Source: an uncultured Cyclobacteriaceae bacterium
GTDB lineage: Bacteria > Bacteroidota > Bacteroidia > Cytophagales > Cyclobacteriaceae
Assembly: GCA_937146645.1 (NCBI GenBank)
Contig: CAKZRQ010000017.1
Location: 186,001 to 250,000, forward strand
Length of the DNA stretch: 64,000 nt
Direction of reading: 5' to 3'
Part shown: one piece after another, positions 53,594-61,136 of the stretch
How the letters are laid out: each line of letters starts with the position of its first letter
Numbering within the stretch: position 1 is the stretch's first letter
The notes under the pieces: model-generated
What the model was told of the DNA's origin: nothing
Databases searched by the model: none
Seen by the model: the letters and a program-made list of their open reading frames with translations, nothing else
Program-made: the position numbers and the translations under genes

Positions 53594-56030
53594 AATATCC
53601 ATATTGTTATTGGTTATATCATTTTTTGCTTTACCTGCTTTAAGTCAGAGTATAAAAGGCTACACAAAAGAAGAAATTGCTGAATTTTCTGAAAAAGTAG
53701 AAGATCAGGTTAGGTTCCTGGAATACCTCTTAAATACTGTTGGAGATGCTGAAACACCTGCCAGAGATAAGGATGTGGTAATTCGGGAAAGCTATTTGAA
53801 GATTTTTCGAGATGAGAATGTACAGGTTGAGGATGATTTAATTCTGGATAGGAAGGTTGTTATTAATAAGGATGTGACTTCTTATATGAAGGACATTGAA
53901 TTTTTCTTTCAGGATGCAGATTTTAAGTTCAAGGTAAGAGAAGTAAAACCAGGACAGAAAGACAATGGAGAAGTTTTTTTCCTTGTCTCATTGGATAGAA
54001 CTCTTACTGCTACTCAAAACTCAGGAGAAGAGATTGAGGATACAAAGGATCGATTTATTGAAATTAATCTTGAGGAGAATTCTCAAGAGTTAAAGATTGC
54101 CAGTATATACACCACAAAGCTCAGTAGGGATGAAGAACTTCTCGAATGGTGGGAGCTTCTTGATGTCCATTGGAAGTCCTATTTCACAAACAGGTTTGAG
54201 CTAACGGAGTATGATTCAATAGATCTTGATTTGATTTATCGATTTGTGGGAGTTGATTCTCTGGATATTTCGGGGACTGATTCTTTATTGGATTTATCGC
54301 CTATCAGTTCTATGAGAGAATTGAAGTTTGTTGATTTGAGTGATACTCAAATTGATTCTTTAGCTCCTATTTCAAACGTTACATTTCTTGAGGTTTTAGA
54401 TATTTCAAACACCCCGGCGAAGGATATTCAATTCATAAAGTACTCTGACAGGCTGAAATTTCTTGATATTTCAAATACTTCAGTTAGCGACATAAGCGAG
54501 TTGGTAAACTTGGAGAGCCTTGAAGAGCTTAGGGCCGAAAATACTCCAGTGATGAGTTTCTCTGTACTGAATGAATTTGAATCACTTAAAAAGCTCAATT
54601 TAAAAAACAGTGGATTTAACAATGCTGAAAATATTGGGAAACTGGGAAATCTAGAGGAGCTTGATTTGTCTCAAAATTTTCTAATCAATTTCTCTCAACT
54701 CGAAGGCCTTCAATCCTTAAGGTATTTAGACTTGTCTCAAAGTAATATTCAAGATTTATCTCCGCTGGAAAAAATGGATGAGTTGCTAGAAGTTGATCTG
54801 ACCAAAACAGAAATCAGTGATTTATCACCCTTGGATGGTAAGGAAAAGTTATCTAAGATTTTAGCGGATGAGACGAAATTAAGTCCTGCATCCGCGGATA
54901 ATTTCATGCGCGCCAATCCAGAAATTTTGTTGATCCATCATGTCAAGGATTTAACCGCTTGGTGGGAGAGGCTTTCCGATCCATGGAAAGATGCTTTGAG
55001 AAAGAATAATTCCAATCTGCAAGGAGATAACCCTGGAATAGAGGTATTGACAGAAACTATTGGGTTGGAGACTTTGGATTTGTCTGGTAAGGGGATAGAG
55101 AGTCTAAACCCAATTACTCGCTTCGTGAAATTAGAGGAGATCAATTTTTCAGATAATGAAGTGAAAGAACTTTTGCCACTGTCAGAAGTGAGGACTTTAA
55201 AAAGAATTAGGGGTGAAAACACTTCTATTGAAGATTTAGAGGGGATTAAAGACAATGAAGAGATTATTAATTTGCATTTTGATGGTTCTCCGATCAAAAG
55301 TATTCTACCCGTTTTGGATTTACCGAATTTGGATCAAATCAGTGTAAATGATGGAGATTTCTTCCTGGAAGAGGTTCCTGAAATTCTGATTCAGCGACCT
55401 AATCTTGTGATCATTTATCGGCAAGATGAGCTAAATGAATGGTGGTTTGACTTGGATGATGAGTGGAGGAGAGTTTTAGCTAGAAAGTTTGAAGTAAAGG
55501 GGGATCCTTCATCCAGAAAGCTTCACGAGATGACTAGTGTCGCGTCTTTGAGTTTTAATCAGACTGGAATAGATGAGCTATCTCCAATTTTGAAATTTAA
55601 TAATCTTCGAAGTCTGGAGATTTTTGATGCTCCAGTTGCAAGCATACAACCTATTGCCAATTTAGAATATCTCAAAAGGTTAAAGCTTTCTCAAATTCCG
55701 GTAGTGGATTTTCTTCCGATCAGTAATTTCTTCAATCTGGAAGAGTTAGATATTTCAAATACGGGAATAGAAAGTCTGGAACCGCTATCGAACCTTTCTG
55801 GACTCAAGTATTTAAATCTCTCGGGTACTAATTTGAAAAATTTGAAAGGCCTGGAAGGTTTGATTTCGCTGGAGGAGTTGGATGTTGCTAGTACGAATCT
55901 GAGATCACTACGTCCAATTGAAGGTTTGACAGGTTTAAAAAAGCTTTCCTGTTTCAATACTCGATTGAGTTCTCGATCAGTGGATAGTTTTAAAAGTAAA
56001 TTACCTGACTGTGAAGTCAGGTATTACTAG
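53580..56030 (+). CDS. Exported leucine-rich-repeat protein with three LRR modules (module gene 4)
   Basis: 816 residues. Signal peptide about 1-23 (LLVISFFALPALSQ), an N-terminal alpha-beta domain to about 185, then three modules. Each module opens with a Trp motif: WWELLDVHWK (190), WWERLSDPWK (461), WWFDLDDEWR (621). A block of ~22-residue SDS22/internalin-like repeats (LxxLDLSxTxIxDLSPL) follows, and the first two blocks end in a cap of the type NPEILLIHH or RPNLVIIYR. The last cap is LPDCEVRYY. LRR proteins bind proteins or glycans; a surface or periplasmic scaffold for the polysaccharide is a guess. No sorting domain (T9SS) is visible at the C-terminus. Confidence 0.9.
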   Translation: MIKIRISILLLVISFFALPALSQSIKGYTKEEIAEFSEKVEDQVRFLEYLLNTVGDAETPARDKDVVIRESYLKIFRDENVQVEDDLILDRKVVINKDVTSYMKDIEFFFQDADFKFKVREVKPGQKDNGEVFFLVSLDRTLTATQNSGEEIEDTKDRFIEINLEENSQELKIASIYTTKLSRDEELLEWWELLDVHWKSYFTNRFELTEYDSIDLDLIYRFVGVDSLDISGTDSLLDLSPISSMRELKFVDLSDTQIDSLAPISNVTFLEVLDISNTPAKDIQFIKYSDRLKFLDISNTSVSDISELVNLESLEELRAENTPVMSFSVLNEFESLKKLNLKNSGFNNAENIGKLGNLEELDLSQNFLINFSQLEGLQSLRYLDLSQSNIQDLSPLEKMDELLEVDLTKTEISDLSPLDGKEKLSKILADETKLSPASADNFMRANPEILLIHHVKDLTAWWERLSDPWKDALRKNNSNLQGDNPGIEVLTETIGLETLDLSGKGIESLNPITRFVKLEEINFSDNEVKELLPLSEVRTLKRIRGENTSIEDLEGIKDNEEIINLHFDGSPIKSILPVLDLPNLDQISVNDGDFFLEEVPEILIQRPNLVIIYRQDELNEWWFDLDDEWRRVLARKFEVKGDPSSRKLHEMTSVASLSFNQTGIDELSPILKFNNLRSLEIFDAPVASIQPIANLEYLKRLKLSQIPVVDFLPISNFFNLEELDISNTGIESLEPLSNLSGLKYLNLSGTNLKNLKGLEGLISLEELDVASTNLRSLRPIEGLTGLKKLSCFNTRLSSRSVDSFKSKLPDCEVRYY
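56003..56022 (+). other. Inverted repeat at the 3' end of the LRR gene
   Basis: ACCTGACT (56003-56010), GTGA, AGTCAGGT (56015-56022), a perfect 8-bp hairpin just before the stop at 56030. It may protect the mRNA end or be chance; no T-run follows. Confidence 0.3.
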
Positions 56031-56147
56031 GTGAAAAAATGAAAAGGGTAAAAAAAATGATGAAAAAAATCCCTTTAATGGTTCTAGAAAAAGTAATGAG
56101 AAAAATTGCTTAATCACCCTGATATAAATGTAGAGTCTGTTCTTTAT

Positions 56148-56177
56148 AAAAAAATACCCAGTACAGGGTATTTTTTT
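56148..56177 (+). terminator. Terminator after the exported module
   Basis: AAAAAA, ATACCC, loop AGTACA, GGGTAT, TTTTTT: a perfect 12-bp stem. Nearly identical to the hairpin at 51424-51451 on the other side of the module. The gap 56031-56244 is otherwise AT-rich sequence with nothing else recognised. Confidence 0.88.
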
Positions 56178-56244
56178 GTTTTTATAGGGGTTAGTTTTCA
56201 ACAATTTATTCTGATTTAAATACCTTATTGTATTATTCTAGGTT

Positions 56245-57798
56245 TTGACTAAGGGAAATATATATAAATCAGAGACTTGGATAGTCTACGGTTGCTTTTT
56301 TAGCTTGTGTCTGCTGATTCTGTTTGCTCTACCAAGAGGTTTCGATTTCACTGATGAGGGTTTGTATTTGCTACTTGCTAAACCTAGCCAGGAGAATTTT
56401 GCTGGTATTTTTAATTATGACCTGTTTTTCAAATTAATCCATGAATTCACTGGAGTTGAATTTGGGGTGATAGGGATGAGGATTCTCAGAATCTTTACTC
56501 ATATGGTAGGTGCCCTTTTCTTAAGGAAGTTTGGTATGGAATCAAGACTTTTTAATAGAAATAAAATTCTCTCTTTTTTTATTTGCTTCTCATGTCTTGT
56601 GGCTTCATATGGATTTTTACCACAGTCGCTGTCTTATAACCATTTAACCCTGCTAGCAGGTTGCATTTGGATTTATGCCATTTCAAAGAAGAATGTTGAG
56701 CGTCTGGATATACTTTGGTTAGGAGTAAGTCTTGGGATACTATTTTACGCTAAAATTACTGCATGCTTCTTACTATCCATTCTTACTCTGTTTTGGGCTA
56801 TGTATAAGATTTTTTCCAATCAGATTAAAAAGAGATTTCTTATTCTTTTACCAATTCCTTTTGTTTTCTGTGAATTATTGTTTCTAATGATTTTGGGTGA
56901 AAGCGCCATTTTCAGGGTTCTTGACGCTGTTCCCCTTCGATCTGGAAGACCAGGCTATTTATGGGGGAACATGGTGAAAAATGGAATAGTTGGAATTTTT
57001 TGGACTGCCATTGTGAGTATTCCCTTCAGTATTTCAGGATATTTTCATGAGTCTAAAAGTAGGAGTAGAGCAATCTTTATACTTGCTTCTGGAATCCTTT
57101 TGTACGTTGCTTATATAACTACTATTACAGCTGAATATTCTCATTATTTGGTCTTTGTAGCTATTTCCTTACTCGCATTTGAGTCTGGAAGAGCTTTGAG
57201 AAAGGGACTTACCATCAAAAGCTACTTTTTGCCGACAATCTTAATGGTATTGCCCTATGTCCTTTATTTTGGTAGCAATATTTACTTTTTTCGACTGTCT
57301 ATACATTATCTCATTTTTTGGTATTTGGCTTATTTGGTATTACGATATGAGGTGAATTCGCAAGTTGCGGATAGGAGCTATCGATTTATGAGCCTTGCTA
57401 TTTTAGTTGTCGTATCTACAGGTCTTTGGATCTTTCCCTCTCACTATCCACCATTGCATACAGCAAATAAAGACTGGTTCAACGGTGTAGATACCATTAA
57501 GGTAAGCAGTGAACAATTTGAATTACTTCAAGAATTAGATAGCAAAATGGAGAACATGAATCATTCAAATGTTCTTTTTGTATTTGCAAACCCTGGAGTG
57601 CCATATCTTCTAAACCGCTCATTGCCAAAAACACCTTTAATCTGGAATGAAGAGGACTTGAAAACGTATTTTAATCCAAATGAGGTTTCTGCTTACGTTT
57701 ATAACGGATTTGAAAAGATTCCTTATTTCTATTGGAATAAAATGGATGCGGATACCATCCGAGCAGGTGGCTTTGAATATATTTTGTTAGAGCGATGA
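56245..57798 (+). CDS. GT-C-like membrane glycosyltransferase (GT39/GT83-type)
   Basis: 517 residues with about 11-12 membrane helices. After the first helix comes FDFTDEGLY with the Asp37-Glu38 pair in the first extracytoplasmic loop, the catalytic signature of lipid-phosphate-sugar dependent transferases such as PMT and ArnT. A soluble C-terminal domain of about 100 residues follows the last helix. It would add a sugar from a polyprenyl-phosphate donor to a glycan or protein in the periplasm. Start TTG at 56245. Confidence 0.75.
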   Translation: MTKGNIYKSETWIVYGCFFSLCLLILFALPRGFDFTDEGLYLLLAKPSQENFAGIFNYDLFFKLIHEFTGVEFGVIGMRILRIFTHMVGALFLRKFGMESRLFNRNKILSFFICFSCLVASYGFLPQSLSYNHLTLLAGCIWIYAISKKNVERLDILWLGVSLGILFYAKITACFLLSILTLFWAMYKIFSNQIKKRFLILLPIPFVFCELLFLMILGESAIFRVLDAVPLRSGRPGYLWGNMVKNGIVGIFWTAIVSIPFSISGYFHESKSRSRAIFILASGILLYVAYITTITAEYSHYLVFVAISLLAFESGRALRKGLTIKSYFLPTILMVLPYVLYFGSNIYFFRLSIHYLIFWYLAYLVLRYEVNSQVADRSYRFMSLAILVVVSTGLWIFPSHYPPLHTANKDWFNGVDTIKVSSEQFELLQELDSKMENMNHSNVLFVFANPGVPYLLNRSLPKTPLIWNEEDLKTYFNPNEVSAYVYNGFEKIPYFYWNKMDADTIRAGGFEYILLER

Positions 57799-59348
57799 GA
57801 AGGTTTCTCGGTCATCCTTCATTTTGGATAATACTAGGCTTAGTAGGGATATTTTCTTGCTGGTTTGGCCCATGGAGGTTTCAAACCAATGATGACGTTT
57901 TGATGATGTGGTTGGTTTCTGGTGCCTACACAGGTGAACCAGAGAGATATGCTGTGTTCATTCATCCCAGTCTTAGTTGGGTTCTTTCTAGTCTTTATTC
58001 CTTGTTTCCGGAGTTTAACTGGTACTCCTCGTGCTGGTATTTATTTGTCGGGTTAGCTTATATATCCTTAGTTCGATTATCATTTCATTTAAGAGTTCCA
58101 GAATCATGGAGAGAGATAATTTTAGGTCTTTCCTTAATAATAAGTCTACATTTCTGCCTCTTTGTTCAATTTACAATTGTCGCAGGCTGGGTAGGCCTGG
58201 TAGGATTCATTTGCTTTTATTCATCTTTCAAGACTAATCAGGAAGGCTATCGCGTATTAGGACTTGTCTTGATATTTTTCTCCCTTCTAGTTCGCTGGGA
58301 AGCAACGGGACTCGTACTTCTTTCCTTATTGGTGTTTTTTTGGCTCTCCGATAAACAAGGATTTAAGAGACGGGTTACTCAAGTTTTGTTTCTGGGTATC
58401 TTGTTTCTAGGAGTTATTTCAAGCAAGGTAATTTATGAGCAGACAAGTATTTATGCCGATTACGCAGAGTTCAATAAGGCACGTTCTTCAGTATTGGATC
58501 ACCCTGTTTATTACCATTTAAGTAGAGAGGAAAAACTATCATCCTCATCCGAATGGAAATACTTTCGTGCTTGGATGATTGATTCATTAGAAATTGGAGT
58601 TGATGACCTTGAGGATGAAAGATCTCAGCTGGACAAAATGCGCTGGGAGCCTAAATACCTGACTAAATCAATTGAAAGGTTGTGGACTGTATTGAAAACA
58701 GAACAATTCAAATCAGTATTCGGCTTACTCTTTATTGCACTCTTTCTTTTTTCAAATATTCCAGGAAGAATAAAGCTTCAATTCTCTGTGGGTTGGATGA
58801 TTTTTTTTCTCGTAATGAATTTTTGGTTTGTTCTTCAGGGCCGTGTGATAGTTTTATTTTTCATTCCTTTTCTAATTCTATTATTGAGTTCAATTAATTC
58901 AGGAGAGTCGAGAATCCAGTCTAGTTGGATTCTTGTCCTTGCTTCAACCTTATTTTTTTTACACTTGATCAATATCAGCCAAGGCTGGTTTGAGAGAAAA
59001 GAAATCCAAGATCAATATTTGGCTTTAGCCAAGATTGGAGCTGAAAGAGGTGTGGTATTTACAGAAAATTTGTATGAATTTAATCTGCCCATGGGGTTTC
59101 ATTCAGAGAATATAGTTCCGTCTCTTACTTATGGATGGATAAGCAAAAGTCCGTTTCAAGAAAAGGCTCTTTTGAAAAGGGGAATTAGCTCGTTTGATAG
59201 GGTAGACAGCTATTCATTAATAAATTATAAAAATCAGGAAACCCCGATCTTCCCTTTATATATAAATCACCTAAATTCAACTCGATTTGAATTAATTGAT
59301 TTTCAAGAGACTAGTAAGCTTCAATTTTTTGAATTCTCACGACCCTGA
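57795..59348 (+). CDS. GT-C-like multi-spanning membrane protein
   Basis: 517 residues, 11-12 membrane helices. FQTNDDVLMMWLVSGAYTGEPE places an Asp33-Asp34 pair in the first periplasmic loop, as in GT-C enzymes, though no named family is recognised. Same length as the preceding gene but no clear sequence match. Four-base overlap (ATGA) couples it to that gene. The pair lies between the exported module and the third cluster. Confidence 0.65.
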   Translation: MRRFLGHPSFWIILGLVGIFSCWFGPWRFQTNDDVLMMWLVSGAYTGEPERYAVFIHPSLSWVLSSLYSLFPEFNWYSSCWYLFVGLAYISLVRLSFHLRVPESWREIILGLSLIISLHFCLFVQFTIVAGWVGLVGFICFYSSFKTNQEGYRVLGLVLIFFSLLVRWEATGLVLLSLLVFFWLSDKQGFKRRVTQVLFLGILFLGVISSKVIYEQTSIYADYAEFNKARSSVLDHPVYYHLSREEKLSSSSEWKYFRAWMIDSLEIGVDDLEDERSQLDKMRWEPKYLTKSIERLWTVLKTEQFKSVFGLLFIALFLFSNIPGRIKLQFSVGWMIFFLVMNFWFVLQGRVIVLFFIPFLILLLSSINSGESRIQSSWILVLASTLFFLHLINISQGWFERKEIQDQYLALAKIGAERGVVFTENLYEFNLPMGFHSENIVPSLTYGWISKSPFQEKALLKRGISSFDRVDSYSLINYKNQETPIFPLYINHLNSTRFELIDFQETSKLQFFEFSRP

Positions 59349-59409
59349 CCCTGCCCGTTATATTACTTATTATGACCTTTGGATAATTCAACAAGATATC
59401 TAAATTTGA

Positions 59410-59430
59410 TTGAGTAATTTTTTTACTCAA
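59410..59430. promoter_or_regulatory. Palindrome shared with the first regulator leader, candidate operator
   Basis: TTGAGTAA (59410-59417), loop TTTTT, TTACTCAA (59423-59430). The core TGAGTA-N7-TACTCA (59411-59429) is the same, with the same spacer length, as that at 2468-2486. GGAGTGA follows at 59449-59455, as GGAGTGA follows at 2492-2498 in the first leader. The start codon of the regulator is, however, 463 bases further on, after a four-helix-bundle gene. It could also serve as a hairpin ending the GT-C operon. Confidence 0.5.
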
Positions 59431-59485
59431 CGCTATTTCCCTTTACTGGGAGTGAAGGAGCGAAGCCGTAATTAAAATTTAAAAT

Positions 59486-59889
59486 TTAGAATGTAAAATT
59501 GTGGCTAATGCCATTTTAAATAAGGCTTTCATACTTGCAAAAATATCCTTGGAAGCTTATTTATTCCTCAAATCCAAAGGACACTATAAACTGGCAGATC
59601 AAATTGTTTCATCAGGAACTTCAGTTGGGGCAAATGTGGAAGAGGCTCAAGCCGCTCATTCAAAACTAGATTTTATCAGTAAGCTAACAATTGCCAACAA
59701 AGAAGCCAGAGAAACAAAATATTGGATTTCCTTCCTTAATGAACCAGAATTCTTATCGGATTTTCGAAGACTTGAAGAAATGGAAAAAGTGACTGAAGAA
59801 GTAATTTTGTTACTCAATGCCATAATCAAAAAGACAAGGGATAACCTTGACTAATTTTTAATTTTTTAATTTTTCATTTTAAATTCTAA
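59486..59889. mobile_element. Small cassette with inverted ends carrying a four-helix-bundle gene
   Basis: TTAGAATGTAAAAT (59486-59499) and ATTTTAAATTCTAA (59876-59889) are inverted copies with one mismatch. Both lie in AT-rich tracts that flank a single gene and nothing else. The right end is four bases before the regulator's start. Such flanks around 23S-IVS-type genes are common in Bacteroidota genomes, but no transposase is present and mobility is inferred. Confidence 0.45.
59501..59854 (+). CDS. Four-helix-bundle protein (23S rRNA intervening-sequence family)
   Basis: 117 residues, PF05635-type. FILAKISLEAYLFLKSKGHYKLADQIVSSGTSVGANVEEAQAA and the later KLTIANKEARETKYWISFL match the family, known from intervening sequences in 23S rRNA genes but widespread as free genes. 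It forms a pentameric helical bundle of unknown role. Start GTG at 59501; the next ATG would cut the first helix. It is placed between a palindromic leader and the regulator gene. Confidence 0.9.
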   Translation: MANAILNKAFILAKISLEAYLFLKSKGHYKLADQIVSSGTSVGANVEEAQAAHSKLDFISKLTIANKEARETKYWISFLNEPEFLSDFRRLEEMEKVTEEVILLLNAIIKKTRDNLD

Positions 59890-59892
59890 GAG

Positions 59893-60399
59893 GTGCTTGA
59901 TTCCCTAGTTACTTCAAAGACAAGGATTAAGCTACTGCTTAAATTCTTTTCCCACACAAATTCAGGCTATTTGCGTTCGCTCGCAAAGGAGTTTGATGAA
60001 TCCACCAATTCGGTCAGAGTTGAGTTGAATAGACTAGCAGAAGCAGGATTATTGGTCTCTAATGATTCTGGTAAGACCAAGGTGTATAAGGCCAATGAGT
60101 CTCATCCATTTTTTGGAGAGATTAAGGGTATGGTAGCCAAGTTTCTAGGTTTGGATGATCTGTTAGAAAAAGTAGTCAAGAGGATGGGCAATGTCGAGAA
60201 GGCAATTATTACCGGTGATTATGCAAATGGAATTGATTCTGGAACCATTCAAATGACTCTTGTCGGTAAGGATTTAGATAGAGAGTATTTGGAATTTTTA
60301 ATTGATAAGACCTACGAAAAGATTAACAGAAAAGTGAATGTCTCAATTCTTGAAGAGGAAAAAGAGGAAGTGGTTGGCATTTTGGTCTATGGAAATTAG
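59893..60399 (+). CDS. Winged-helix regulator with degenerate nucleotidyltransferase-like domain (paralogue 2)
   Basis: 168 residues, exactly as long as the regulator at 2504 and alike over the full length (MLDSL-TSKTR, EFDESTNSVRVELNRLAEAG, SHPFFGEIKGMV, LGLDDLLEK, the RMGNVEKAIITGD block). GTG at 59893 aligns with the ATG of paralogue 1. In the nucleotidyltransferase-like part, GDYANGIDSGTIQMTLVG has Gln where paralogue 1 retains Asp, so all metal-binding Asp residues are lost; a regulatory or sensing role remains. It precedes the methyltransferase by five bases and probably controls the third cluster. Confidence 0.82.
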   Translation: MLDSLVTSKTRIKLLLKFFSHTNSGYLRSLAKEFDESTNSVRVELNRLAEAGLLVSNDSGKTKVYKANESHPFFGEIKGMVAKFLGLDDLLEKVVKRMGNVEKAIITGDYANGIDSGTIQMTLVGKDLDREYLEFLIDKTYEKINRKVNVSILEEEKEEVVGILVYGN

Positions 60400-60404
60400 A
60401 GAGA

Positions 60405-61136
60405 TTGATTGAGGAAAGAGAAGTTTATATAAAACCCTGGTACAAAATTGTACTCCGGTTTTCTAACGAAGTAAAAAAGTATCTTTTCAACGGCCGATCT
60501 ATAGGCCAGGCACTAAGTGCCTTTAAGTATTACTATCGATACAACAGACGGATGAAGTCCCATTTTGAGGAGGAGTTGCCTTGGTTGACTCACTATGCCT
60601 ATGAGAGACTAAAAACTTTGGTCCAACCTGGAATGAAGGTGTTGGAGTTTGGAATAGGAGGGAGTACTTTATTTTTTAGAGGTCTTGGGGCTGAAGTGTT
60701 CTCCATTGAACACGATAAAAAATGGTTTCAGATTGTTGATTCTCGATTGAATTCCGACGAAAAAGTAAAACTCAATTTAATTGAGCCGGAAAACCTTAAT
60801 TCAGAAATCGAGCTAAAGTATTCAAGCAATCATGGATTATTCTCTGAGGGATTGACTTGGAAAGCCTATTCTTTCGGCGCTGAAAAATTTGAAGATAATT
60901 TCTTCGATATAATTCTAATAGATGGACGGGCCAGACCAGAATGTCTTCGGAATAGCATATCAAAATTGAAAAAAGGTGGAATTCTCATTTTTGATAATTC
61001 AGATCGTGAATCTTATCATGAATCTATGAACGAGATTTTAGGCGGTTGGAAAAAAGAGGTGTTTTCTGGAGTTACCGTTTATGACTGGGCTTTTAACGAA
61101 ACCACCATTTTTTATCATCCAGACTACTTGAATTGA
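60405..61136 (+). CDS. SAM-dependent methyltransferase
   Basis: 243 residues, class I Rossmann-like. Motif I is VLEFGIGGSTLFF, motif II SIEHDKKWF, motif IV FDIILIDGRARPECLRNS and the post-motif GGILIFDNSD. A helical N-terminal part of about 75 residues precedes the fold. Substrate unknown; sugar O-methylation within the third cluster is likely. Start TTG at 60405; overlaps the next gene by four bases. Confidence 0.85.
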   Translation: MIEEREVYIKPWYKIVLRFSNEVKKYLFNGRSIGQALSAFKYYYRYNRRMKSHFEEELPWLTHYAYERLKTLVQPGMKVLEFGIGGSTLFFRGLGAEVFSIEHDKKWFQIVDSRLNSDEKVKLNLIEPENLNSEIELKYSSNHGLFSEGLTWKAYSFGAEKFEDNFFDIILIDGRARPECLRNSISKLKKGGILIFDNSDRESYHESMNEILGGWKKEVFSGVTVYDWAFNETTIFYHPDYLN

